Shown: positions 20,159-30,700 of the stretch, in pieces
Layout of the letters: the number at the start of each line of letters is the position of its first letter
How positions within the stretch are numbered: position 1 is the stretch's first letter
From: Porites lobata
Taxonomy: Eukaryota > Cnidaria > Anthozoa > Scleractinia > Poritidae
Reading direction: 5' to 3'
Length of the DNA: 64,000 nucleotides
NCBI GenBank assembly: GCA_942486035.1
Contig: CALNXK010000013.1
Span: 4,577,501-4,641,500, forward strand
The notes under the pieces: model-generated
Seen by the model: the letters and a program-made list of their open reading frames with translations, nothing else
The model's database searches: none
Told to the model about the DNA's origin: nothing
Translations under genes and position numbers: made by a program

Positions 20159-21656
20159 GAACCCTAAACGAGACCTTGGCGCCTTAAAATATTGGCGCTT
20201 TGCCCGGAACACCCTAAGCAAGACCAAAATCCAAAATTTACACCCCTAAGCGAAACGACGAGCATCCCCGTCTGTTTCATATGGGAGTCTCCCCCCCGGG
20301 TCTTAAGGTCCCTATTGTACTCAGCAGCAATTCTTTCCTTCTAAAGCTTATAGGTCTTGTGTCCGGTAGCAATTTGCAACTTTACGTTCAAATGAACCGT
20401 ATTTGAAAATTGAAAACAACTTACATTGGTCATGGAGAATGAACCAAATCAGCATTTCAAGCGTGCCAGTATTCACAGTATTCAATCGAACAAACGTTGA
20501 TTCAGCCTTTATGGTGGGGATGGCAGAATATCCATCTCTAACTTTCAATTCTATAAGAAATTAAAAAGTACAAGAAACCACTTATGGAACAAAAACGTGA
20601 AGACAGAGGACTAAAAATTACACCCAAATATGTCTGCAGTAGTTTTGTAAGGACTTCAATTATACTATTGAAATAAAAAAGTGATAATATACAGCGTCAG
20701 AAAGTTATTCATTTCATTGCTACTTACCATGAAAATTCCTGCCAGTATAGATGAAGGCTCCATATCTCCCACTACTTCTGTAAATAAGTTTTCTTCTGCA
20801 ATTCAGAAATGCAATCATCGTGTACAACAGGCACAACGTAACACACACAAGGGTTGCTGTAATGTAATAGACTTGGACATCTCCACTTAAGTGGAAAAAT
20901 CCTGAAAAATGAAGCAAAATCTTTTCTTAAAAGAAAGTGTTAAGGAAAAAATGCGAGAATACAGACAGATTCTTGGATGGTGCGTGCGCAAGGTAACGTA
21001 TGAGCGCATCCATTTTCAGCAGCTGGATGTGCGCATATAAGCTTTTTTGCTACTTGTGCTACTTTTGCGCTGCATATAAGCGTTTTGCTATTTTGTGCTA
21101 CTTTTGCGCGGATATAAGCGTTTTTGCTCTTGTGTTACTTCTGCGCGCACACAGGCTTTTTTTGCTATTTATGCTACTTTTGCGCACATAAAACCGTTTT
21201 TGCTCTTTGCTCTACTTTTGCGCACATACAAGCTTTTTTGCTATTTGTGCTACGTTTGCCGGCACATAAGCGTTTTTACTGTTGAACTGCTTTTGCGCGC
21301 AAATAAGCGTTTTTGCCATTGTGGTACTCCTGCGTGCATCTAAGCGTTTTTGATATTTTGTGTCTAATTAATATTTCTTTCTGCTCAACGAAGTCATGTG
21401 GCTGCATAAAGTAAAATGTATGAAAGTTCAACTTGTTTGATTTTGACAGTGAGGTAAGAGGTCTGCAACCTCTTTCCCAGAAAAAGGTATCTAAGTGAAT
21501 GCACCGCGCAGTCTTTACACAGGCAGCATTAAAAAGTAATAATTGAAGCGTACCTTTAAAACAGTTGTAATAAATTCTGATCCCAAGTAAAGAATTTCTC
21601 TCGCATAACAGCGGAAAGAGAACCACGAAAACAAAATAAGAAATCGCCGTTTTCAT
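18165..21656 (-). CDS. Unrecognised membrane protein, 508 aa, five exons, complete
   Basis: Exons in transcript order: 21656-21554, 20901-20728, 20550-20425, 19791-19660, 19156-18165 (TAA stop). Every intron is GT-AG and phase 1, so exons 2-4 are symmetrical modules. The ATG at 21656 gives a hydrophobic leader (ISYFVFVVLFPLLC) like a signal peptide. Exon 2 encodes a clear transmembrane helix (YYITATLVCVTLCLLYTMIAF). Exons 3 and 4 encode related 42-44 residue modules ending FILHDQ and FILRDQ. Exon 5 encodes a polar, acidic, serine-rich region of about 300 residues and ends with a membrane helix (IAIGCGVAALTLFAVY) plus KCFR, like a tail anchor. I recognise no family. The stop codon overlaps a perfect splice-donor sequence, so a longer isoform is possible. 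An ATTAAA-type signal lies near 18091-18096 on this strand. Confidence 0.75.
19945..20320. repeat. GACGGC-type MITE split by a second element
   Basis: The left part (gacgttctcgttgccgtcgc...gatcttaagg, up to 19993) and the right part (tcttaaggtccctat, from 20301) look like one old element of the class at 55271-55599. The element at 19994-20300 interrupts it. It lies in an intron of the unrecognised membrane-protein gene. Confidence 0.6.
19994..20300. mobile_element. 307-bp palindromic MITE with an 8-bp target-site duplication
   Basis: The arms (actcccatatgaaacagacg continuing to gggatgctcgtcg, and the inverse at 20260-20292) match perfectly over about 38 bp and end in G/C runs. The flanks carry tcttaagg at both sides (19986-19993 and 20301-20308). 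The interior contains repeated 'ctaa-cgagacc' words and no coding sequence. Confidence 0.8.
21031..21360. repeat. Minisatellite, about nine copies of a 37-bp unit
   Basis: The unit is close to gcacataagcgtttttgcta followed by tttgtgctacttttgc. Copies vary by a few substitutions and one- or two-base indels. The array lies in intron 1 of the unrecognised membrane-protein gene. Reading frames across it are side effects of the repeat. Confidence 0.85.
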
Positions 21657-21849
21657 CTTGTCAAGTCATCATAAGAATTGACAAAATTCGCTTTGCTCAA
21701 ATTCTGATCCTGATTTCTGATCTGATTATCTACATCATAAAGATCGCTGTTTGCGCGCGCTTTTCTCTAATTGGATAATTTGTATCTCTCTGTTGACCAA
21801 TCAGAGCGCAGCAAGAGAGACTACCGCGCGCGTGCCCTTAGGTTGGTCA

Positions 21850-22096
21850 CCAGGGCCGAGTTGTTCAAAGCTGGGTTAAGATAACCCAGGGTTAGTGCGA
21901 GATTTGAATTCACTTTTGAAAGCGTAAAAAGCATTTCAGTTTTAATTCTTTTTGTCAAAAGGTTGATGATTGGAAGCTCTAAAAATAACAGAGAAAATGA
22001 TCCGAGAAAATGCTTTTGAGCACAAGAAAAAGAAACCAGGGTTAAATTTAACGCCAGGTTAAGCGCTAATCGGCCTTCGAACAACTGGGTCCAGAG
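21850..22096. repeat. MITE with imperfect 'gttgttcraag' ends
   Basis: The left end (cagggccgagttgttcaaag) and the right end (cttcgaacaactgggtccag) are inverse with several mismatches, and both continue into words containing aacccagg/ccaggtta. It is about 247 bp long with no coding content. Confidence 0.6.
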
Positions 22097-22785
22097 TAAT
22101 ACTACTGAATGGTATGAGAAGAAATACGTGTTTTCTATTACCCTAATTTGTATTATTCCCTTACAAAATGTGCGCTTAATATATGGGCACGACGAAGCAA
22201 ACTTGCCCTCGTTATTACCCACAAAATCGATCGAAAATAAAAGGAGTTTCTTTGCCCGCATAAGATTACCCGCCTTGTGCCGGTAGAAAAATGAAAATAT
22301 CCATTGCAAGGTAGGAGATAGACAGGTGTTAGGATCCCATTTCGTAACACTTACTTGAGGGAATTTGTTTTGAGAAGAAAAGATTTCATCTCCTGGAAAA
22401 TATTGTAAACTAACAAAACCAAGAAGAAAGCTCAATCATCATCCAGCCATCGCGATCCTTACTTTCGATCAGTAAGGTATACATATTCCAGAGTTAGCGT
22501 CAAAGACAACCGCTCTTCCACGGGCGCGCAGAGAAAGTGACATGCTCACCATACGCTAGGCTTGGTCTGTGAAGAATCTCTTAGAATATGTTAAACAACT
22601 TTCTTTAGAGCCCGTCGATTCAAAACTGAGAAGAGCTCTTTCCAAAGCCAAGACACAGCTGAGGTTTCGACTTTCCTTGAACAAGGCATTTATGCAAGGT
22701 TATTAAAGTTGGTAAAGTGAAATTGTTTTTTTTTTGTTTAACGTTTGTTTTGGCAAGTCTGTAAGGTGGATTGGTGCTACTCTGC

Positions 22786-22965
22786 AGACCCCTGTCGCCA
22801 CTTTAGAGACAAGAAAAAACTGGATGCGTTAAGTTTCGCAAAGACTTCTGGGACTGTTTCTAGAGACGCGGGAAAAAATGGCCAATAGCTGATCGGCGCT
22901 TCCCCAGCAACGATCCCAGAAACAATTGCATGAGGCATTTCGGCTCCAGTTCTTTTCTCGCTTCT
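22786..22965. repeat. Inverted-orientation copy of the 16110 / 50825 repeat family
   Basis: Compared with 50825-50990, this copy is in the opposite orientation: gtcgccactttagag, then gcaaagacttctgggactgt, then aatggccaatagct, then gatcccagaaacaattgc and cggctccagtt. It is intergenic. Confidence 0.6.
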
Positions 22966-23155
22966 GAAGTGGTGAAAGGGCATACCATGTTCCACCGATG
23001 TATGACTGCAGCTATGCGAAACATTCATATGTCACTTTCTGAATCAGAAGAATTCTCTTTGTTGAATGCTTTAACAGGATTTTTTTAAGCTAAAATATTT
23101 CCTTTAGCAAAACTATAAGAAGAAAAAAACACGACATCACTCACTACAAATATCT

Positions 23156-23161
23156 TTTATT
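23156..23161 (-). promoter_or_regulatory. Likely polyadenylation signal of PHAX
   Basis: AATAAA on the minus strand, about 133 bp past the PHAX stop. Its position fits a short 3' UTR. There is no transcript evidence. Confidence 0.55.
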
Positions 23162-23293
23162 TTAACATTTTGATTTACTTTTTTAAAGAAGATTCTTTTT
23201 AACCTTGCACTACGAGGTACCTCGCTCTGTCATACACTATGTTAATGACACGCAAAAACGAAAACAAAATTTTTCCTTTGTATCTTTTGGTTT

Positions 23294-26200
23294 TTAATTC
23301 TTCGACTCTTTGTCTCTCTCTTTTAATTTCAGTCTCAAATCTGACACAGTTTTCTTTTTAAATTCTGTCATCCGTTGCTGTTCTTCTTTCGCTTTCTTTT
23401 TACTGATCTCGTTTTCAATGGCAAAAATCCACTTGCTCTGTTCTTTGGTAACATATCTGTGCTTTAGCAAAGACAAAAACACTCCACCACTTGTGCGCCT
23501 GTAAAGTGAAAACGCAAAACACTTTATACATTTACAGTACCTACCGCTATATGCTTGTATGAATGACTTTGAACTCAAACTGGTGGGTATATGGAGTAGA
23601 CTTCTTTTATTATTATTTTGCTTGTAAACGGCCTTAATAAGCTTATGATTATGCAGCTCATCTAACTTTTCCTTAGTGGCCTTTGCCATGTAAACCTCTG
23701 CCATTGGCACCTCATTATGTAAATCTACCAATGCCACAATTTAAATTGTGACTTAGACCTTACTTTAACCCTATGAAAGATAATCTGTCAGTTTTCTGTT
23801 GATGATTTGTAGTTTGTTACATCTGGTTATCAGTGAATGTGTTTGGTCATGTTAATAAATAAATAAATAAATAAAATAAAAGGTCTTTATTGTTTTTTAA
23901 GTAAAAATACATGCTAAAAACCAAGAACACTTACATGTATGTTAAACACAGCAGAAAAAAATTCCAAGGCTTAAAAAATTCCATGTAGAAGCATTGAATT
24001 TAACATTCAAGATCCACATTACATTAAATAGCTACTCTATATTTGAAAAATAGCCTATTAAAAAAACTATTTTTAAAATGCTGGGTATTAACCCTAGGGA
24101 GTTGACTGCTAGGAACTCAGAGGCGCACTGAACTTTCTTTCGTTTTGGGGATGGAAGAGTACAGAGGGTGGCCAGGCATACTGGAGATCTTCTTGAATAT
24201 ACGAAATATATTTGCATTTAAAGCAGTGCTGTAGAAGTGCTAGCAGAATTTAAGCTAGGCCTGCCTTCAGCTCACATAACATATTCAATTTACTGCATTG
24301 TAAAACATTTGTCATATTAACCTTACCAGAGTACACTTAATGTAAAAAGGAAAAACAAACGAACAAACAAATAAAACAAAATAGTTTTTTGTTTTGTATG
24401 TTTGTAAATTTGTGTGTTTGTTTTTCCTTTTTTACATTAAGTGTGCTCTGTAAAATGAAAATAAAAATTAATAAATTACAAAAAAAAAACCTTACCTCCT
24501 ATCTCCATCCTTTGTCCATATACCTCCATGTCTCTCCACCTCCTGTGTGTCCCTGAAGAGCTTTATTGCCTTTTCACAGCCAATACATGTCACAACTCGT
24601 TGGATAAGAATCACCTTACTCTAAAGGGTAAAAATAATGGTATTCAGCGATTGCCTTGGATCAGTTTACCATGGTGATAGAGTGTTCTTCTTATTTTTTA
24701 AGGATTTTTCTATGACGATGTTGTTACAATTAGGTGTAAATAAATAAAATAGCAGCACCATCAACAAATGGAGGAGAGATGACATAAACTGACAGCACAC
24801 TAAATGTAGACAAGGTCAGTAATAGTTACAACATCATAAATTATATTATTATCGTATCATTATGGGTTGAAGTACTGGCTACTTGGCCACACTGATGCCC
24901 TACAATGATAAAATATTTTAATAAGTTATTTGAGAATTCTTACTTCATTTAACTTGTAAGCTATTTCCCTAGCAACAACTTCCTCAGCATCATCTGACGT
25001 GACCCTCAGAGTCTGGAGCACCTTTTGATTTCCTGATTCAACATCCTGATGGTTGGATCTGCTATTTTTTGGCTGCTGTCCATCTTTATGGTGTCTCCGT
25101 ATTTCCCTTTTACGTTTTCTCCTCCCAGCCCTAGTTTTCTTGACTACCTCTTTATCTGCAAGAAAATGTAATAAAAGACACACAGATACTTGGACCCTCC
25201 ACAAGGAAACAAAAAGTAGAAACAAAAATATTATGAAGACTATTGAAGAAAATTATGGAAACAATAAATTATCGATTTTTGCCACAGTTTCCAAATAATC
25301 TCTTGCAATATTTTTTAACTGCTACTAACAAAATGATCAAGATAATAATGACAAAAGTACTTGAAATGATGCATGTGCTAATAAGCAGAAAAAAAAATTA
25401 CATGTAAAATATCTTTATTGCAATATAGTACATAAATTTAGCCAGAGCTAAAAGCGAAGCTCACATTTATGCATTTTAAATTTCATGCAGACAATGGACT
25501 TTAAGCTAGTGACAAAACCACAAATCCATACTTAACTTTATGGGAAAACCATATGACTGAAAAACATAAAAAGGGGAAAAAAGCGCCACGCGTAAACTGT
25601 CTTCAACAAATGTGGTCTTTAATCAGACTCAAACTTCCACCAGGACACGAGGTCTGTGTTTTTGAGGTCTGCGATTTCGAGGTCTACTGTCTGCAGTCTG
25701 CATTTTTAAGGTCTGTGTTTTCTAGACACCCTTGATCTGAAGGCAATTCTGATACTCTCTTAAAGATATGTGCAGAGGAGACAAAGAGGTACTAGACTGC
25801 GAGCAGTCTCTTATTTTTCTTTGCAAAGTTACTGCATGTGAAACCTAAGCATGCGAGTGGCAAAGCTGCGAGCCACAAGAAACAAGGGCATAAGCCCGCG
25901 AAGAAAAAATAAGAGACTGTTGACTCTTTTGTTTTGTCTGGGGACAACGAAGCTGTCAAGGTAATTTAATAAATTAATCAATTAAATCCAAGTAACTTGA
26001 AATGATTTATAAATAGAACATGAACTGAAAAAATTACACTTTCTTTACATCCGGTAAGATTGCCTTGAATTCATTTCCCTTGAGGAAATTTTCAGCAGTT
26101 TCCTTCCCTAAGATATCCTTACAAATTTTATTACTGAGATTACTGCTTGGTTCGCTATTGTTTGTACTTGGTTGTGATGCATGACTATTTTTACTGCTTA

Positions 26201-27145
26201 CAATCTCACCACAGACCAGTCAAGTATCTGTCAACAGCTGTGCAATGGACTTATTGGTTACTCCCTTTTGGGGCTGACGGAGGGTTTGTTTACCACATAA
26301 GAGTCAGCAGTCCGTCTTTTCTCGTCTCGTCTCAATCCCTTATTGTAATAATAACGTCGTGGTTTTCAATCCTGCTGGATCAGATAAGAACTAGACGGAT
26401 TTTAAGAGAAAAGGCGGATTGCAAGCAGTCTAAAAAGGTACCAGTCCTCTTAGCAACACAGGTTGTAAAGAAGCTCATGTATTAAGCACACACATCTTTT
26501 CTGCCATTTTAAAAATTTACCTGACGTCTTGATATTATCTCCCTCACCAGTTCCCGGGTGACTTTGTTCTTCCAACCTTGCTCGCTTTTTTCTTTTCCAT
26601 GACTGGTCATCCATAGAGCTATCAGACTCCATAGAAAGAACTGCACTGTCTGCTTCATAATCCCGCTTAAGTGTTTCATCCACACTATCCTTCACTAAAT
26701 TTTCCTTTTTGCCAAAATTTCTGAAAACAGAATTTGGTGACAGAAAAGTGCAATCATCTGTTTTTGCTAAGCCTTTATGTTCAGATAAAGTTGTCGTCAT
26801 CTCGGACCCTGTTAAAGAATTTTGGTCTTCGTCAGCTTTCTCATCGAGGTCCATTTTCTCTTCGCCTTCACCATCGCTTGAGCTTAATACTTCGCCTTCT
26901 TCGTTATCGACTAAAGTCCTTGCACTGTCGATTATTTCGTTGTCAAAACTCTGGCTTGGCCCGTTCTCATCTCCGAGAGTGCATGAAATTTGCTTGACAT
27001 TTTCTTCTCTTTTTTCGACTAAAATTACTTTTTCTGTGTTCTGTTCACAACCATTCTCTTTTACATTACTTAATTCTTCATCAAACTCGTTGAAAGTAAC
27101 ATCCAAGTCCAATTCGGCCTCAAAACGTTCCAGGCTGTCAGCCAT
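23294..27145 (-). CDS. PHAX: PHAX, phosphorylated adaptor for RNA export, complete (4 exons)
   Basis: Exons in transcript order: 27145-26521, 25155-24944, 24620-24496, 23498-23294. All junctions are GT-AG with matching phases, giving 388 residues, close to the human protein. Residues 1-208 are acidic and serine-rich with a basic cluster (KRKKRAR, about 185), a likely nuclear localisation signal. Exons 2-4 encode the family's RNA-binding domain: EEVVAREIAYKLNE, then VILIQRVVTCIG-EKAI-LF--T-EVE--GG, then RRRTSGGVFLSLLKHRYVTK, which lines up with the vertebrate PHAX domain throughout. Family knowledge: PHAX binds capped snRNA with the cap-binding complex and hands it to CRM1 and RanGTP for export; it is regulated by phosphorylation. 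A further in-frame ATG lies 21 bases upstream; I chose the MADSLERF start as the simplest. PHAX shares its upstream interval with ZCCHC7. Confidence 0.9.
23853..23882. repeat. (AAAT)n microsatellite
   Basis: A run of taaa/aaat units, about seven copies, in the last PHAX intron. Confidence 0.8.
24327..24450. repeat. Hairpin MITE in a PHAX intron
   Basis: The arms (cagagtacacttaatgtaaa continuing to aggaaaaacaaac, and its inverse ending gtgtgctctg) match over about 33 bp with one or two mismatches, around a 58-bp AT-rich loop. It ends about 45 bp past the donor side of exon 3's acceptor-distal boundary at 24496. Confidence 0.75.
26325..26436. repeat. Interspersed repeat, paired with 56463-56575
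   Basis: The block from 'cccttattgtaa' to 'aagcagtcta' (about 105 bp) matches the block at 56463-56575 in the same orientation with about 10 differences. It lies in PHAX intron 1; the partner is in an intron of the NACHT-TPR gene. Confidence 0.7.
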
Positions 27146-27736
27146 GATCTCGACATCTACCACCATTACTTCATGTATCGCGAAATATAGTGTATCCACA
27201 AATAGTCAAACACCGCGGGCTCATCAAAATTCTAACTCGTCATTATTCCATGTAATTCACACAAGAATAAATTTCGCTTCTCTTTAGGAGTGAAAACGTT
27301 AACCTTTTTTTATCATTATTGTAAATGTCATCTTTTATATTGTGAAGCAAGAAGGAATTTGGATTAACTACGCCTTTATATTCTTTTCTACCAAAAAGAA
27401 CAAGAAAAATATGAGAGACAACAATTCGTTTCATCTTATATGACAAGGTTGCTCGAACTTTGCGCCTTTCACTTTTTCGCTTCGTGCTGTGTTTGTGCAA
27501 GTCGTTTCCGTCTTGGGATTATTTGACTTGAAGATTGTACTTCCGTTCCTTTTTTAAGGTAAATTAACATGAGGTGTTTTATTAAATAAAAGTTTATTGT
27601 TTTTTCATATAGAAAAATAGCAGAATGAATTTTTTGTATGAATGCCGGAAGTAGCTTGCATGCATGGGCATGTGTGTTCTCTCTTTTATACTCTTGCATA
27701 ATTTCAACTTTAATTTTCGGCAGGTTGATCTTAGTT
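27146..27736. promoter_or_regulatory. Putative shared divergent promoter of PHAX and ZCCHC7
   Basis: The ATG codons of PHAX (minus) and ZCCHC7 (plus) are 591 bp apart and point away from each other. No other gene fits between them. I see no convincing TATA box or other named motif. Co-regulation is an inference from spacing and from the shared theme of nuclear RNA metabolism. Confidence 0.55.
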
Positions 27737-30700
27737 ATGAGCAGTGATGAAGACTTTGACGATGCAGCGTACAAGGAATACGAAGATCAACTTTACCATG
27801 ATGAATCTTCATCTGTGTAAGTGTTAAATAAATCCTTTACTTTAAGGGTGTATGTTCTACATAAAGCCTGTATATATGTACCTGTATTAATGCTGCTTTT
27901 GTTTAACCTATATAGAGGTGATGATGATGTAGACAGCGAAGTAGAAGAAGCCCTTTACAGCCAAGTGCACTATGCCTCGTCTTTATTAGTATCAGAAAAT
28001 TCAACACCAGGTATCAATGCCTTGCATTAAATGTTACCTTCAAGAATGACATCATCCTATAATTATAATAATAATAGTAATAACCAAAGGTTAGGGAGTG
28101 TGGGCGAGGTCAATTAAAGGTTAAAACACTCTGGTTTGTGTAAGTTTCAAGTAATAGAAGTTAAAAAATGCATTATGTTCTTTCCATATTGATTCTTAGC
28201 TCCTCTGGTTTCCCACAATTATCTTCCCAGACTTTGCCGATGTTGCTAGAAGTATGAACTATTTTTTGATCAAAATAGCAGTGGTACAGGGTCTAGAGGC
28301 TAATGCGTAGTGATGACCACAACCAGATAAATTCCTGCCAATGTCTACCCACCAAAAGTTGGTGAAATATGGTCATCTTGACAGTGACTGATGAGTCAAA
28401 TTCTTGTATAGGTAATAGCATGATCTGTAGGATATTTAGCATGAATACCACAAGTGATATTTCAAATTGTTGTACGTAATTTCACAAGCTGTTAGGTCAG
28501 TGAAATTTGAGACAATTTTGAAATATCACAAGTGGTATTTACACCAAATATCATGCTATTATTTGTTTATACTACTACCCCCCCCGTGGGTAAGGACTTT
28601 TTTTCCTCAAATCTCCGGAGATGGAATTTTTTTCCCCAGCATATAATGTTGCAAGATTATCGGCCTTGAGAGACATTTTTTCAGTACAGGATATTTTTCC
28701 CCAGGTATTTCCTTGCAAGAATATTTTCTCTCTCAAATCAGTGTGCAGGATATTTTTTTCTGAAATCACCCATACCCACCCCTTCAACCTCCCCTGCAAA
28801 AGTCAAATGTTTGGCCCCTTGGAAAATCATCATTGTTGGGAACATCGCGAATGACTTGTTGTAAACATAACTTGACAGCTTATTGACAGCTTGCATCCAA
28901 ATTTAGCCAATGGGAATTGCCGGTGGCTGGATTGAAGCGAGTAATTCAATTAAAATTTATGCCAAAACGACCGTCTGTATTTTTAGCGTCTCTCCCCAGT
29001 CTCGCTCTCTGTTTTCAGCCTCGCTCCAGACCTTTTGTTTGATTGCTCTCGCATACTTGAATATGCAAAAATACAGACTGTTTTGCAGTCTCATCCACCA
29101 GACTGAAGCTAAATTAAAGTTATTTAGTAAAATTCTCTTAATATTACGTTGCAAAACCCACCTTCTTATTTGGCTTACTGTGTTTAAGTTAGAAAAGTTA
29201 GAAAATTTGCCTAAATGGGCGATTCCAGAAAATATCCATACCATACCACGGACGGCTTTAAGGATTTCCGAAGGGGAGGGGGGATTCACGATTATGGAAT
29301 TCTGAAGGCATGGGGGGGTATTTACGATTTGAAATCCGAAGGTATGGGGGAATTCCACAGGTGGGATTTCTGGAGTAGAAAGTGTAGAGTAAGTTCCTGG
29401 AAAACGCTATTGTTGTGGACTTTTGTAGTTCGTAAATAAACCACGAACGTATGACCGCGGAATCAGAAGACAACATCGATAGATCAGAACGTGTTAACGC
29501 TCATAACTTTAGTGAACAGTAAAACGTTGGTTTCACATTTACCTTGATGAATTTCTTGTCACGTGAATAAAAACTGAAAATGTATCTTTTAATACCGCTT
29601 GCAAATTTCTTGTTACTCCCGTCCGAAACCGTCCGATAAACAGTAAAAAACTCGCACCAGTCCTCACTTCCAAGGAACGCCTGTCAGATTAGAACGCTTT
29701 TCGTGCGCACTACATGATGTATAAAAGGACGCAACACGACTCGACGGTATATTTGACCGCCAAAAGATTTTAACAGTCTGTTTGAGTAAAATTACCTTAA
29801 GTGGTGTTTAAAATTCGGACTTAAAAAGGAGTTTGCACGGCCTGGCAACTAGCGTAGGTTTTTCTTGTCACTGAAGAGTAAAGCTTGTCACCTGGCGCCG
29901 CTAGATCACAGCCTTGAGGAGGCATAAATTCATGTTCGTTTGTTCTTATAGGCGTTGCTAAGTCGAAAATGTACTTCCAAAAAAAACCGGAAATTCTGAA
30001 GGGGAGGGGGGGTTCACGACTATGGAATTCTGAGGGCATGGGGGGGTAGCGCATTTTGGAATTTCTGAAGGCAAGGGGGGGTTAAAACATGGAAGCCGTC
30101 CGTGGTTGGGTATGGATATTTTCTGGAATTGCCCAATGTGCTTGTGGAATTTTATAAAACCAGGATCCTTTCAATTTTGTAAGCCTTGATAGTCATTGAG
30201 GAATTTAAAGAGAGCTGTCTTGTAATCATTGTAAAAAAATTGGATCCTTATACGTTTTGATCATTACACGTTTCTTGGAAACTGCCCACCTTCCCCTCCC
30301 CTAAGCCAACATTAACACTTACTATCACATAGGGCAAAATGTTGACTTAGGGGAGGGGCAGGTGGGCAGTTTCCTAGACACCTATAATGATCTAAAAATT
30401 AATAATACCAATGCATTGTCGACTGAATACTCACTAAATTAATATTCTGGAGAATGAAAATGTAAAATATGTAAATGCAGCAAATTGCACTTAATTCTTG
30501 TTCAACATTTTAGGTGGTGAAAGAAAAGTTCAGAAAGAAAACGGTGATGGTTTGTGTACTAAAAGGCAGCAGAGAATTCATATGAACTCCTCTGTTATTG
30601 TAATTTCAAGTGATGACAATGAAAATGATAAGGTCAAAGGCCATGACAGTGATGGTGATTCTGTAGAAGAACTTTGTTCTACATCCATCAAATATCCAGG

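Larger units (their letters stand above)
21657..23293. other. Intergenic region between two minus-strand genes
   Basis: No exon could be supported. It should hold the promoter of the unrecognised membrane-protein gene near 21657-21850, where a gcgcgcgc pair (21753-21760 and 21823-21830) forms a weak inverted repeat, and the 3' UTR of PHAX near 23160-23293. Between them are two repeats (21850-22096 and 22786-22965). The stretch 22100-22780 shows nothing recognisable. Confidence 0.6.

Noticed and set aside
21000..21343. Plus-strand open frames rich in FCYLCY-like residues
   Set aside because: They are produced by the 37-bp minisatellite and lie in an intron of the minus-strand gene.
21031..21360. 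A CRISPR array
   Set aside because: The copies are contiguous with no unique spacers, and the DNA is from an animal nuclear genome.
23499..23737. Upstream extension of the last PHAX exon as a separate small protein
   Set aside because: The acceptor at 23499 is strong and joins the family's RRRTSGGVFL motif in frame; the upstream open part has no similarity to PHAX.
26709..27287. A 192-codon plus-strand open frame
   Set aside because: It is antisense to PHAX exon 1; its serine-rich composition mirrors the acidic codons of the real gene.
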